DNA of 64,000 nt from DAITAZ01 sp036824045 (GCA_036824045.1 DAITAZ010000010.1:30463-94462), one strand, 5' to 3'. Positions 25,799 to 34,964 are shown, numbered from the stretch's first letter. Program-made: numbers and translations. Notes: generated from the sequence alone by a model not told the origin.

Positions 25799-25837
25799 AA
25801 AAAACGCCCTGCTGCAGTATGCAACAGGGCGTTTTCC
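25799..25837. terminator. Bidirectional terminator between phasin and moaE
   Basis: AAAACGCCCTG (25801-25811) pairs perfectly with CAGGGCGTTTT (25825-25835), an 11-bp stem with a 13-nt loop that can itself pair TGC/GCA. The A-run on the left and T-run on the right allow termination in both directions, which suits the convergent phasin and moa genes. Confidence 0.88.
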
Positions 25838-25872
25838 ATCGTGCCTCGCGCAACAGCGTTGGCCTGCGAACC

Positions 25873-26355
25873 TTACCCGCGAGCCTCCGCCTCGTGGGCC
25901 TCCCCGAGGCGCCAGCGATCGGCAGCGGCGCTATCGGATTCCCGCGCATCCACCCAGCGCCCGCCCTCGGGCGTTTCTTCCTTTTTCCAGAAGGGCGCCC
26001 GGGTCTTGAGGTAGTCCATGATGTACTCGCACGCCGCAAATGCTTCGCCCCGGTGTGGAGAGGCGGTAATCACCAGCACAATCTGGTCACCGGGAAGCAG
26101 CCGGCCAAAGCGGTGGATGACCCGCACCCCTTGCAGCGACCAGCGCTTGTTGGCTTCGGCCACAATCTCCTCAAGCGCAGCCTCCGTCATTCCCGGATAG
26201 TGCTCCAGGGTCATCGCCGCAACGCCGGATCCCTCATTGGCGCTCCGCACCAACCCGACGAAGCTGGCCACAGCCCCGATATCGGTACGCGCCCGGCACA
26301 GGATAGCCATTTCCTGGCCCAGATCGAAATCCGCCTCCTGAACACTCACGCTCAC
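25873..26355 (-). CDS. moaE: Molybdopterin synthase catalytic subunit MoaE
   Basis: 160 aa. Together with MoaD it inserts the dithiolene sulfurs into precursor Z to make molybdopterin. Family motifs: GAVASFVGLVR, LEHYPGMTEAALEEI, VIHRFGRLLPGD, ASPHRGEAFAACEYIMDYLK and the active-site segment FWKKEET. It lies 3 bp after moaD. Confidence 0.96.
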   Translation of the reverse strand: MSVSVQEADFDLGQEMAILCRARTDIGAVASFVGLVRSANEGSGVAAMTLEHYPGMTEAALEEIVAEANKRWSLQGVRVIHRFGRLLPGDQIVLVITASPHRGEAFAACEYIMDYLKTRAPFWKKEETPEGGRWVDARESDSAAADRWRLGEAHEAEARG

Positions 26356-26358
26356 GCC

Positions 26359-26613
26359 TCAACCTCCAGTCACAGGGGGGAAAAAAGCGATCTCGTCACC
26401 GTCCTTCACGGCGGCATCCAGGGTCACCATGCGCTGGTTGATCGCCACCCTCAGGTTGCGCACGGTCGCCAGGCTCTCCCACTGGTCGCCCCGCGCCACG
26501 AGCAGATCCCGCAGCGCGGCTGCGCTTCCGACCCCGTCCGGTAGATCCACGGACTCACCGGGCATGCCCAGCGCCTCACGCAGGCTGGCGAAATACAAAA
26601 GCTTCACGGCCAT
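26359..26613 (-). CDS. moaD: Molybdopterin synthase sulfur carrier subunit MoaD
   Basis: The ATG at 26613 with GGTGAG upstream gives 84 aa. The ubiquitin-like fold ends in the required Gly-Gly (FFPPVTGG), which is thiocarboxylated and inserted into MoaE. The N-terminus KLLYFASLREALG is typical. The longer in-frame extension is not family-like. It is 4 bp downstream of moeA. Confidence 0.94.
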   Translation of the reverse strand: MAVKLLYFASLREALGMPGESVDLPDGVGSAAALRDLLVARGDQWESLATVRNLRVAINQRMVTLDAAVKDGDEIAFFPPVTGG

Positions 26614-26617
26614 CGGC

Positions 26618-27823
26618 TCACCCCAACAACTCGGAAAACGGAACGAAACTGACCATATCCCCCACTCCAACCGCCTGACCCGGAGGGTTATCCACCAGGC
26701 CATCAGCCCACACGGCGGAGGTCAGCACCCCGGCACGTTGATTGGGATACAAGGCGACCCTGCCGTCATCCAGCAACCGGGCACGGAGAAACTCCCGCCT
26801 CACATCCGGTCGCGGCCACTCGAACGCCGCCTGCACCCGCAGCCGCCGTGGCGTTACCGCAGCGCCGCCCTGAAGGATCTGGACAAACGGCCGCACCAAC
26901 ATCAGGAAGGTCACAAAACTGGAGACCGGATTGCCCGGCAGGCCAATGAAAGCCGCGTCCCCCACGTGTCCGAACGCGAGCGGCTTGCCCGGCTTGATGG
27001 CAATCTTCCATAAATCCAGACGCCCTTCCGCCATCACCGCCGGGCGGACATGATCCTCCTCGCCCATGGAAACGCCACCGCTGGTGACGATCAAATCGTT
27101 GCCCGCGGCCGCACGACGCAGAGCATCGCGCGTCGCATCCAGCCGGTCCGGCACGTTGCCGAAGTCCTCGACGACGCAACCCATTTGCTCCAGCAGACCA
27201 CGCAAGGTGTAGCGGTTGGAGTTGTAGATGCCGCCAGGCGGCAGGGGTTCGCCCGGCTGGGTCAGTTCATCCCCGGTGCAGAACAGCGCGACCCGCACCT
27301 GGCGCTTGACCACCACCGTGCGCAGGCCTGCCGACGCCGCCACACCCATTTCCTGGGGGCGCATGCGGGTACCCGCAGGCAGGATCTCGCTGCCGGCCGC
27401 AATATCTTCGCCTCGCCAGGAAACCCACTCGCCGGGTGCGGGCACGTGGTTGATCACCACATGATCACCTTCATGCGCGCACAGCTCCTGCATCACGATC
27501 GCGTCTGCCCCGGCCGGCAGTTGACCGCCGGTAAAGATGCGCGCCGCGGTTCCCGGGGCCAGCGTGTGCCCAACGCTCCCGGCGGGAATCCGCTGTGACA
27601 CCGGCAAACGCACGCCCGCAGCGTCAAGGTCTGCGGCCCGCACCGCATACCCGTCCATGGCAGAGTTGTCCGCTGGCGGAACATCCACCTGCGAATACAC
27701 GCCCACAGCCAGCACCCGCCCCAGCGCCGCGAGGGTTTCCACCTCTTCCACTTGGGCAACCGGGCGGGCATCCGCCAGCAGCCGGGCCAGCGCCTCATCA
27801 AACGAAAGCATGCCTTTATTCAT
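26618..27823 (-). CDS. moeA: Molybdopterin molybdenumtransferase MoeA
   Basis: The ATG at 27823 (MNKGMLSFDEALARLL) gives 401 aa, close to E. coli MoeA (411); an internal ATG at 27811 is possible. It inserts molybdate into adenylated molybdopterin. Motifs: VPPADNSAMDGYAV, TGGQLPAGADAIVMQE, FCTGDEL, TSGGVSMGEEDHV and KPGKPLAFG. It overlaps the end of mobB by 8 bp, so mobB-moeA-moaD-moaE is one operon. Confidence 0.96.
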   Translation of the reverse strand: MNKGMLSFDEALARLLADARPVAQVEEVETLAALGRVLAVGVYSQVDVPPADNSAMDGYAVRAADLDAAGVRLPVSQRIPAGSVGHTLAPGTAARIFTGGQLPAGADAIVMQELCAHEGDHVVINHVPAPGEWVSWRGEDIAAGSEILPAGTRMRPQEMGVAASAGLRTVVVKRQVRVALFCTGDELTQPGEPLPPGGIYNSNRYTLRGLLEQMGCVVEDFGNVPDRLDATRDALRRAAAGNDLIVTSGGVSMGEEDHVRPAVMAEGRLDLWKIAIKPGKPLAFGHVGDAAFIGLPGNPVSSFVTFLMLVRPFVQILQGGAAVTPRRLRVQAAFEWPRPDVRREFLRARLLDDGRVALYPNQRAGVLTSAVWADGLVDNPPGQAVGVGDMVSFVPFSELLG

Positions 27824-28316
27824 GAACCAACCCAAGATAGCGGAGGATGAAGCCGGCCACGGCCGCGTCGTCGGACAACGGTAGCAACGGCACGGACAAG
27901 GCCAGCCTTGCGTCACTGGCCACAGCCACGATGCTCTCCGTTTCCGGCTGCAACAGCGGCTTACCCAGAGCCGGGCGATGCACTTCGAGCTTGGGAATCG
28001 GCGCGTGTTTCAGACCCTCGACCAGCACCAGGTCGCAGGGCGAGAGCAAGGCCACCTGCTCGTCCAGACTGGGCGGCGGCTCATCCCGGAGCTCATGCAT
28101 CAGCGCCCACCGCTTGCCGGAAGCGATCAACACTTCGCTGCAGCCGGCGGCCCGGTGACGGTAGGAATCCTTGCCCGGCTTATCCACGTCGAAATCGTGA
28201 TGGGCGTGCTTGATGAGCGAGACCTTGAGTCCCTGCGCGACGAAGCGGGGGATCAGCTTCTCGATCAGGGTGGTCTTGCCCGAGCCGGAGTAGCCGGCAA
28301 ATCCGAATACGCGCAT
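27816..28316 (-). CDS. mobB: Molybdopterin-guanine dinucleotide biosynthesis protein MobB
   Basis: The ATG at 28316 (MRVFGFAGYSGSGKTTLIEK) gives 166 aa. Walker A is GYSGSGKTT (9-17). The HDFDVDKPGKDSYRHRAAG and LVLVEGLKHAPIPKLEVHR segments are diagnostic of MobB, a GTP-binding accessory for making the MGD cofactor. MobA is not in the window. The upstream extension in the same frame lacks family similarity. Confidence 0.94.
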   Translation of the reverse strand: MRVFGFAGYSGSGKTTLIEKLIPRFVAQGLKVSLIKHAHHDFDVDKPGKDSYRHRAAGCSEVLIASGKRWALMHELRDEPPPSLDEQVALLSPCDLVLVEGLKHAPIPKLEVHRPALGKPLLQPETESIVAVASDARLALSVPLLPLSDDAAVAGFILRYLGLVHE

Positions 28317-28403
28317 GTTGGTCTTGTCGTAAAGCAGTAATGGCCCGCGACTGTCTCCCGCCACGGGCTGTCGCGGGAGCCCGAAGAATAGTCGCAATCG
28401 CCC

Positions 28404-29696
28404 TCAGCCGGAAGCCACCAGCCCCCCGGGCACCATCAGCACTGGCGCGAACCCGCCACCCGGGGTACGAAAATTGGTGGTCTGGCCCTGGTAGAGGCGT
28501 GCACTGACGAGCTGCACCTCCCCCGCATACACGAAATTCCGCAGATCCACCTTGAACAAGGCTCCGTCCGCCCCTTGATGCAGGCGGCGCAGGCTGGGCG
28601 GCACATGAGCCTGGGCGACATAGCCACCGGTGAGGATCTCCTCAAACACCCGGCGCGTCAGCTTGTCGCCCCGGTAGGCGGCCCGACTGCCGAATCCCCC
28701 CGCAGGCTTGAAGAACAGGCTCCGGCGGCGGGACCATAGCTCATCTGCATCCTCCGGGCGCACCACCTGTGTGGGTGGAATGCTCTCCTGCAAACGCGCC
28801 CGCAATGCCGCGGAAATCCCCCAGGAAGCCAGCAAGGCATCGTCCCGCAGCACCGCCATGTTCCGCTTGTCCGCGTAGAGGGCATGGGCCCTGGGATGAG
28901 GCGTAAGCACCGCCCCCCCTTCCAGCCATGCTTCGCGCAGGGCCGCGTGCTCAGGCTGATCCAGGCCGAAGTCGGTCAGCCGGTTGTAGACCAAGTCAAT
29001 GGCCACTTCCCCGTGCCACAGCCGGCCCTGGGCAAAGCGAAGTTCGGCAGGATCGCAGATCCAGGTTCGGATGCCGGCCCGCTCGAACAGCTCCTGAAAC
29101 AGTACGAACTCTGGAAACATGTACTGTCCGGGCGGATCAGCATCCACGATCGCGACCGTGCCCAAGGGCCGGCTCCCCCGCTCCAGTCGCCATTCATCCA
29201 GGAACATGCGCAGAAAACCGCTTTCCGCATCTCCCTCCCTCAGGGAACCCGGCAGCAGGGCCGCCACATCCTCGCAGCAGGCCCGCTGGGCGCGCGCCAG
29301 AATCGCATTGAGCAGCGCGCCTCCGGCATTGGTGTTGATCTCGATGAGACGCGGCCCCTCCGCGCCAAGGTGGAAGTCGTAGCCAAAAAACACGCTCCGC
29401 GCAGCCGTCGTCTGCCGCGCCGCGGTGGGGCCGTACGCCAGCACGTGGGCCTGGTACTGGGGCAAGCTCACCACCGCTTCCACATCGCGCACCACCTGCG
29501 CCATCCGCTCCAGATGGGTGGCCGAAACGAACACCGCCACCTCGGAAAAGAGGTGAGGCCGTGCCTCTTCGATCATCTGGTAAAGCGGGCCGTGGGGCCC
29601 GGTTCTGCCCAAGGCCTGATGCAACCGTTGCCGGTCCAGAGACTGGCACGGGCAGCCGGTGTTGAGTTGTTCAGCGGGATCGATGGTGATGGTCAT
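28404..29696 (-). CDS. ATP-grasp-fold protein of unknown function
   Basis: The ATG at 29696 overlaps the stop of the helicase gene (ATGA) and has GGAGC five bases upstream; 430 aa. Visible ATP-grasp features: LIEINTNAGGALLN (117-130), with the metal-binding E-x-N, and, nearer the C-terminus, SLFFKPAGGFGSRAAYRGDK, a nucleotide-lysine/glycine loop followed by YVAQAHVP. The metal-binding motif comes before the ATP loop, an order that suggests a circularly permuted ATP-grasp, as in glutathionylspermidine-synthase-like ligases. I recognise no named enzyme. No signal peptide. It probably ligates a carboxylate to an amine; the substrates cannot be seen. Confidence 0.75.
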   Translation of the reverse strand: MTITIDPAEQLNTGCPCQSLDRQRLHQALGRTGPHGPLYQMIEEARPHLFSEVAVFVSATHLERMAQVVRDVEAVVSLPQYQAHVLAYGPTAARQTTAARSVFFGYDFHLGAEGPRLIEINTNAGGALLNAILARAQRACCEDVAALLPGSLREGDAESGFLRMFLDEWRLERGSRPLGTVAIVDADPPGQYMFPEFVLFQELFERAGIRTWICDPAELRFAQGRLWHGEVAIDLVYNRLTDFGLDQPEHAALREAWLEGGAVLTPHPRAHALYADKRNMAVLRDDALLASWGISAALRARLQESIPPTQVVRPEDADELWSRRRSLFFKPAGGFGSRAAYRGDKLTRRVFEEILTGGYVAQAHVPPSLRRLHQGADGALFKVDLRNFVYAGEVQLVSARLYQGQTTNFRTPGGGFAPVLMVPGGLVASG

Positions 29697-31699
29697 AAGC
29701 GCTCCGTGCCACCGACCGGCTCCCCTCCGGTGGGTCGAGCAGGCTGGCAAGGTGCGCAATCGTCCTCGCCCCCCAGAAAGAATGCAACCGCCTCAGCCTG
29801 GGAACGCGTGCGTCGCATGGGCGGGAGCGAGCGCCAGATCTTGCGCCCATAGGGGCGGCTGATCATCCGCGGATCGCAGATCATCAATACGCCCCGATCA
29901 TCCTCGGAGCGTATGAGTCGTCCGGCCCCCTGTTTCATGTTGATGACGGCACGGGGCAATTGATACTCCATGAACGGGTTGTGACCCGATTTTTCCATGT
30001 GCTCAATCCGCGCAGCGAGCACAGGATCATCCGGGGGCGCAAAGGGGAGACGATCGATGATCACCAACTGCAGCGCATTGCCCGGCACATCCACCCCCTC
30101 CCAGAAGCTCTGACTGGCCACCAGCACCGCGTTGCCCGCCGAACGAAAGCGCATCAGCAACTCGCTTCGGGACCCCTCGCCTTGCAGTAGCAGGGGAAAC
30201 GCGACGCCATCCCGGTCAAACCACTGCTTGAGCAGCTCGTGGATACGACGCATCGCGCGCAGCGAAGTACAAAGCACGAAGGCCCGCCCCGCACTGGCAC
30301 GCAGCAACGGGTAGGCAGCCCGCGCCACCGCATCGGCATACCCTGGACTGGCCGGATCAGGCATGCCTTCGGGGGCGTAGAGAAGGGCTTGGCGAGCATA
30401 GTCGAACGGGCTGCCCCAACGCCCGGTCTCGGCGTCAGCCAGCCCCAACTGCCCGCTGTAATGGCTGAAATCCTCCTCCACAGCCAGCGTGGCGGAGGTG
30501 AAGATCCAGGCGCGGGGATGCCCCTCCATTTGCTTGCGAAAGAGTTCGGCCACCTCCAGCGGAGTGGCATTGAGCACCAGGGCCTGATGAAACACTTCCA
30601 CCCAGCGCACCAGCAGAGGAGACTCTGGCTGGCGCCAGCGCTGCAGCCGCCCCGCCAGATCTCCGGCCCGGCGCCAGCACTGTTCCAGCCCTTCCGAGCG
30701 CCCAGCCTGGCTTTCCACAAGGGCGACAAACTCCGCAAGGCGCATCGCCGTCTCTTCCAGCGCGGGCGCAAACGCACGGTTGCGGCCCACCGCCGCGAGG
30801 TTGAATCGGGCGTTCTCCTCGCCAATGCTCAGGCGGAGATCCTTTGCCGCCTTCTCCAACGCCCGGGCCCCGTCCTGCAAGGGAGGAAAATCCCGGGCCG
30901 ACGCCAACGCCTCCCGCGCAGTATCCCGCGCCAGCTCCACCAGCTGAGAGGACGAAACGCTCTCCCCGAAGAACAGCGTCGCAGTCTCCGGCAACTGGTG
31001 GGCTTCGTCGAAGATGACTGTATTGCAGGCCGGCAGCAACTCCCCCGCACCTTCGTCCCGCAGCATCACGTCCGCGAAAAAGAGATGGTGGTTTACCACC
31101 ACCACGTCGGCCTCCATCGCCTCGCGTCGAGCGGCCAGGACAAAACAACTCTTGTGCTGCGGGCAGTCCTGTCCCAGGCAGTTGTCTCGCGTTGAAGTGC
31201 ATTGCGGCCACACCGCGGAGTCTTCTGCCACATCAGTGCATTCCGACTTGTCCCCGGTGCGGCTCTGCTTGGCAAAACGTGCGATCGCGCGCACATCTGC
31301 GGCATCCTGCGGCGACAGGAAACGGCCGTCGGCAACGGCACGCTCCAGATGGTAATGACAGACGTAATTGGCCCGCCCCTTCAGCAAGGCCACCTGCACG
31401 GGGAGCTTCAGCGCATTGCGCACAGTCGGCAAGTCCCGCTGATAGAGCTGGTCTTGCAAGGTCTTGGTTCCCGTGGAGAGGATCACCTTGCCCCCCGCAA
31501 GGAGCGCGGGAACCAGATAGGCAAAGGTCTTGCCTGTCCCGGTGCCAGCCTCCGCCACGAGCACGGAATGCCGGTGAATGGCGTCCGCGATACGGCCAGC
31601 CATCTGGACCTGCTGGTCCCTTCGCCGGAAGCCCGGGATTGCCCTGGCCAACGGCCCTTCGTCGTCAAACGCAGCCTCAATGGCGGGACGTTCAGACAT
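29693..31699 (-). CDS. DinG/YoaA-type ATP-dependent DNA helicase (Fe-S)
   Basis: 668 aa from the ATG at 31699; a GTG directly before it (31702) is possible. It is an XPD-like superfamily 2, 5'-3' helicase. Walker A is AGTGTGKTF (51-59), the four cluster cysteines are NYVCHY plus the CTSTRDNCLGQDCPQHKSC region, and the DEAH box is VIFDEAHQLPE. The C-terminal motifs include SQSFWEGVDVPG and QGAGRLIRSEDDRG. It is nearer YoaA than DinG in length. It is probably co-transcribed with the ATP-grasp gene and starts 75 bp downstream of tRNA-His. Confidence 0.92.
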   Translation of the reverse strand: MSERPAIEAAFDDEGPLARAIPGFRRRDQQVQMAGRIADAIHRHSVLVAEAGTGTGKTFAYLVPALLAGGKVILSTGTKTLQDQLYQRDLPTVRNALKLPVQVALLKGRANYVCHYHLERAVADGRFLSPQDAADVRAIARFAKQSRTGDKSECTDVAEDSAVWPQCTSTRDNCLGQDCPQHKSCFVLAARREAMEADVVVVNHHLFFADVMLRDEGAGELLPACNTVIFDEAHQLPETATLFFGESVSSSQLVELARDTAREALASARDFPPLQDGARALEKAAKDLRLSIGEENARFNLAAVGRNRAFAPALEETAMRLAEFVALVESQAGRSEGLEQCWRRAGDLAGRLQRWRQPESPLLVRWVEVFHQALVLNATPLEVAELFRKQMEGHPRAWIFTSATLAVEEDFSHYSGQLGLADAETGRWGSPFDYARQALLYAPEGMPDPASPGYADAVARAAYPLLRASAGRAFVLCTSLRAMRRIHELLKQWFDRDGVAFPLLLQGEGSRSELLMRFRSAGNAVLVASQSFWEGVDVPGNALQLVIIDRLPFAPPDDPVLAARIEHMEKSGHNPFMEYQLPRAVINMKQGAGRLIRSEDDRGVLMICDPRMISRPYGRKIWRSLPPMRRTRSQAEAVAFFLGGEDDCAPCQPARPTGGEPVGGTERL

Positions 31700-31773
31700 C
31701 ACCGACGAGCACGAAAAGAATCACAGAAAACCGTTACGGCGGGAAAAACGAACTGGCGACCAGAAAGGGGAGA

Positions 31774-31850
31774 TGGGGCGACATACCGGAATCGAACCGG
31801 TGACAACTGGAGCCACAATCCAGTGCTCTACCAACTGAGCTAATGCCGCC
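31774..31850 (-). tRNA. tRNA-His (GTG)
   Basis: A complete cloverleaf of 77 nt including the encoded CCA (31774-31776). The anticodon arm is CTGGA-TTGTGGC-TCCAG with anticodon GTG. The tRNA-His-specific extra G at -1 (31850) pairs with the discriminator C. The acceptor stem has 7 pairs with one G-U. It is the last of three tRNA genes. Confidence 0.97.
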
Positions 31851-31868
31851 ACTGGGAAATCAGCCGCT

Positions 31869-31945
31869 TGGCCTGCCCGACAGGGATCGAACCTGTAACC
31901 CCCAGCTTAGAAGGCTGGTGCTCTATCCAATTGAGCTACGGGCAG
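31869..31945 (-). tRNA. tRNA-Arg (TCT)
   Basis: A 77-nt cloverleaf with encoded CCA. The acceptor stem is CTGCCCG/CGGGCAG and the anticodon arm CCAGC-CTTCTAA-GCTGG gives TCT, reading AGA/AGG. The T-arm is ACAGG-TTCGATC-CCTGT. Confidence 0.97.
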
Positions 31946-31962
31946 GCTGTCGAACAGACCTC

Positions 31963-32039
31963 TGGTCGGGGTGGAGGGATTCGAACCCCCGACATCTTGC
32001 TCCCAAAGCAAGCGCGCTACCGGGCTGCGCTACACCCCG
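31963..32039 (-). tRNA. tRNA-Pro (TGG)
   Basis: A 77-nt cloverleaf with encoded CCA. The acceptor is CGGGGTG/CACCCCG and the anticodon arm CTTGC-TTTGGGA-GCAAG gives TGG. First gene of the Pro-Arg-His unit, with a very short 5' leader (about 4 nt from the predicted transcript start). Confidence 0.97.
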
Positions 32040-32049
32040 AGAGCTCGGC

Positions 32050-32079
32050 ATTATAGACAGTCCCCCCACCCGTGGTCAA
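32050..32079 (-). promoter_or_regulatory. Sigma-70 promoter of the tRNA-Pro-Arg-His unit
   Basis: -35 TTGACC (32079-32074), 18-bp spacer, perfect -10 TATAAT (32055-32050), then a GC-rich discriminator (GCCGAGC), the form associated with stringent control of stable-RNA genes. The predicted start is near 32043. Confidence 0.87.
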
Positions 32080-32118
32080 ATCCGATGTTCAACTTGGTGA
32101 AATAACGCATGCGCGGGT

Positions 32119-32979
32119 TCAAGCCCCCCGCCCGAAATTGAACAATCCCCGAATGGCACTGGACAAATCTGCCGGCAGCACGACAACTTTGGCATTGGGG
32201 GAGTCTCCCATATGGCGCAAAGCACCAATGTACTTCTCGCCCAGCAGATAGCTCAAAGGAGCGGACTCGTTCCCCACGGCAGCACTGATGCGCCGGAGCG
32301 ATTCCGCCGAAGCTTCGGCCAGCATGACCTGCGCCTGTGCGTCTCGGCGCGCGGACTCCTGCCGGGCCTCCGCCTCAAGGATGGCCGCCTGCTTGGCGCC
32401 TTCTGCCCGGGTAACGACGGCCTTGCGCTCCCGCTCGGCTGCAGCCTGCTGTTCCATGGCCTTCTGCATGGAGGCCGAGGGCTTGATGTCCTGTATCTCG
32501 ACCGACTTGACGGTAAGACCCCAGTCGATGGCCTCGTCCGCAATGCTCTCACGCAGCCGGATCTTGATCTTGTCCCGGCTGGAAAGGGCGTGATCCAGCT
32601 CCATCTCGCCGATGATGGATCGCAGGGTCGTCATGATCATGTTGCGAATGGCTTCGGAAAAATCCACCACGCCGTACACCGCCTTGACCGGGTCGGTCAC
32701 CTTGATAAAGGCAATGGCGTTGGTCAAGATGACCGCATTGTCCCGGGTGATGACCTCTTGCTCCTGCACATCAAGGATGATGTCCTTGGTGACGACCTTG
32801 TACTTCACGTCGTCCACGTACGGGATGATGAAGCGCAGCCCCGGCACCAGCGTCGTAAAGTATTTGCCGAGGCGTTCGACGATCCACTCCTCCCCCTGAG
32901 GGACGATTCGGATGCCCTTGGCAACGGTGACGGCCAGAAAGACAAACAACGCAAACACAACTGCCAGTCCTGAATCCAT
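32119..32979 (-). CDS. SPFH/band-7 membrane protein (QmcA/HflK-like)
   Basis: The ATG at 32979 with AGGGGAAA upstream gives 286 aa. An N-terminal helix (SGLAVVFALFVFLAVTVAKG) anchors a stomatin/SPFH domain (IRIVPQGEEWIVERLGKYF, VDDVKYKVVTKDIILDVQEQ). A long Ala/Glu/Arg helix follows (KAVVTRAEGAKQAAILEAEA). It forms large oligomers at membranes and may assist proteases or membrane microdomains. Its NfeD partner gene lies directly upstream, a classic stomatin operon. Confidence 0.93.
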   Translation of the reverse strand: MDSGLAVVFALFVFLAVTVAKGIRIVPQGEEWIVERLGKYFTTLVPGLRFIIPYVDDVKYKVVTKDIILDVQEQEVITRDNAVILTNAIAFIKVTDPVKAVYGVVDFSEAIRNMIMTTLRSIIGEMELDHALSSRDKIKIRLRESIADEAIDWGLTVKSVEIQDIKPSASMQKAMEQQAAAERERKAVVTRAEGAKQAAILEAEARQESARRDAQAQVMLAEASAESLRRISAAVGNESAPLSYLLGEKYIGALRHMGDSPNAKVVVLPADLSSAIRGLFNFGRGA

Positions 32980-33027
32980 GCGTTTCCCCTCACCCTCAAC
33001 AAGCATTCCCCATCCTGGCGGAAGATC

Positions 33028-33465
33028 TCATCCCCGTGCCACCCTGAGCAGACTTCCTTCCACCGCCACCACCCGCACCCGTTCGCCAGGCCGAATGCCT
33101 TCGTCGGCCATGCAGTCCCAAAGGTCGCTCCCCAACAACGGTCGCTGGAAACGGACAGCCCCCCGCTGAAAAGGCGCCACTTCCCGAACCAGAACCCCGA
33201 CTTCGCCCACCGCCTGGTCCGCCTGACCAGATCGGGTACGGCGCACCCGTGTTTCAAAATAGCGGAACCACAGTAATACCATGGCGATGGATGCCAAAGC
33301 CCACAGAAGGATCTGGACAGTCAGAGAAACGGGGAAAAGCAGCAAGGCCAGCGCGACGACAAGCGCCCCGGCGCCAAACCAGACCAGCACAAACGAAGGC
33401 ACCACCAGCTCGGCCACGATCAGGAACAATCCAGCTACCGCCCAGTGCCACCACACGACTTCCAT
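33028..33465 (-). CDS. NfeD family membrane protein
   Basis: The ATG at 33465 gives 145 aa. Two or three N-terminal helices (about 8-68) are followed by a C-terminal OB-fold domain (VGVLVREVAPFQRGAVRFQR, ERVRVVAVEGSLLRV). This is the short NfeD form (NfeD1b/YbbK type) that works with stomatin-like proteins. It lies 48 bp upstream of the SPFH gene. Confidence 0.92.
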   Translation of the reverse strand: MEVVWWHWAVAGLFLIVAELVVPSFVLVWFGAGALVVALALLLFPVSLTVQILLWALASIAMVLLWFRYFETRVRRTRSGQADQAVGEVGVLVREVAPFQRGAVRFQRPLLGSDLWDCMADEGIRPGERVRVVAVEGSLLRVARG

Positions 33466-33554
33466 GTCGCCGCCCCCTCTTTCGCTCTGCACAGCGTTTG
33501 ATCGTCAGAACCCGCGCCGGTTCAGTTCGGCCTGCCTACACAGCCCGCCTGGAT

Positions 33555-34964
33555 TCAGGCGCAGTCGGACACCTCGCCGTTCCGGGGCGTCACCACGTTC
33601 GCCCAACCCAACTCACTCCGGATGCCGTCGGCAAAGCTCGCGGCAGTATCTGCCTCCCCATGCACCACGAAGGTCTTGCCCGGAGGATGGCGGAAATTGC
33701 GCAGCCAGCCCAGTAAAGCGTTGCGGTCCGCATGGGCAGACAATCCACCTATCGTGTAAATCGAGGCTTTGACATTGACGCTCTGTCCAAGCAGCGTGAC
33801 ACGCTTGGCGCCATCCACCAGACGCCGCCCCAAAGTGCCCGCAGCCTGGAACCCGGCAATCACCACGGCACATTCCCGACGGCCCAGGTTGTAGAGCAGG
33901 TGATGCTTGATGCGGCCGGCGTCACACATGCCGCTGGCAGAGATGATGACCGCGCCCTCGCGAATCGTGTTCAGTGCCTTGGACTCTTCCACATCCTGAA
34001 CGAAGCGAATCGTGGGCCGGGTTGGGTGTGCCCGTTGCCAGGCAAGAAGATTGCGAGTTTCATCATCGAGCAGGGATTCGTGCTTCAGCGTCAGGCGCGT
34101 CGCCGACAAAGACATGGGGGAATCCACGTAGATCACCAGATTGCCCACTCTTCCGCGCCGGACCAAATCGGTGAGGATGAACAACAATTCCTGCGTGCGC
34201 CCGACCGCAAACGCCGGGATCACCACGTTGCCTTTCTTCCCCTTGAGCGTGTCGTGGAGGGCTCCCACCAATTCGTCCTCGGTCGCGCTCAACGGTTTGT
34301 GCAGACGATTGCCGTACGTAGACTCGACCAGCAACACGTCCGCTTCGGAAACCACCGCTGGATCGCGCACTACCGGCCGCGCCGGCTGCCCCAGATCGCC
34401 GGAGAACACCACCTTTTTCGTCTGCCCACCAATCTGTACCCACGCTTCCAGGATCGCGGAGCCGAGAATATGGCCGGCATCCAGAAACCGCATCCTGATC
34501 CCCGGTGCCGGCGAAAAATCCTCCCCGTAGGCAAGGCGGCGGAACTGCCGCAGAGCCCACTGGGCTTGGGTGATCGTGTAGAGCGGCGCCGACTCGTACC
34601 CGCGCCGCACGTGCCGGGCGTGGTGGTGGCGGTTGTTCCACTCGGTTTCCTTCTCTTGGATATGGGCGGAATCCAGGAGGATCACCTCGGCAAGATCAGC
34701 CGTCGCGGCAGTGGCGTAGACGGGGCCCTTGAAACCGAGATTGACCAGGCGCGGAATCAAGCCGCAATGGTCAAGATGGGCATGGGTAAGCACGACGAAA
34801 TCGAGGGAGCGCGGCTCACACTGCAGCGCGGAGAGATTCTTCCGGTAAGCCTCCCGTCCCCCCTGAAACATCCCGCAATCGACCAGAAAGCGAGTCTCCC
34901 CTGTTTCAACCAAGTAGCAGGAGCCGGTGACCTCGCCTGCGGCGCCAAAGAACGTGATTCTCAT
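33555..34964 (-). CDS. Metallo-beta-lactamase/beta-CASP nuclease (RNA-processing type)
   Basis: 469 aa from an ATG with a perfect AAAGGAGG. The MBL zinc motif is LTHAHLDHCG (about 59-68), further ligands lie in AGHILGSA and FSGDLG, and the beta-CASP part has SGMCDAGRIKHHL and the final histidine motif FVVHGE. It is like bacterial YpdF-free CPSF73/RNase J-type nucleases, usually annotated as RNA-metabolising MBL hydrolases; the real substrate is unknown. It is divergent from uspA with an FNR-type box between them. Confidence 0.9.
   Translation of the reverse strand: MRITFFGAAGEVTGSCYLVETGETRFLVDCGMFQGGREAYRKNLSALQCEPRSLDFVVLTHAHLDHCGLIPRLVNLGFKGPVYATAATADLAEVILLDSAHIQEKETEWNNRHHHARHVRRGYESAPLYTITQAQWALRQFRRLAYGEDFSPAPGIRMRFLDAGHILGSAILEAWVQIGGQTKKVVFSGDLGQPARPVVRDPAVVSEADVLLVESTYGNRLHKPLSATEDELVGALHDTLKGKKGNVVIPAFAVGRTQELLFILTDLVRRGRVGNLVIYVDSPMSLSATRLTLKHESLLDDETRNLLAWQRAHPTRPTIRFVQDVEESKALNTIREGAVIISASGMCDAGRIKHHLLYNLGRRECAVVIAGFQAAGTLGRRLVDGAKRVTLLGQSVNVKASIYTIGGLSAHADRNALLGWLRNFRHPPGKTFVVHGEADTAASFADGIRSELGWANVVTPRNGEVSDCA

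Noticed and set aside
33542..33560. CGCCTG-GATT-CAGGCG hairpin at the end of the beta-CASP nuclease gene as a terminator
   Set aside because: It overlaps the stop codon and lacks a T-run; likely incidental.
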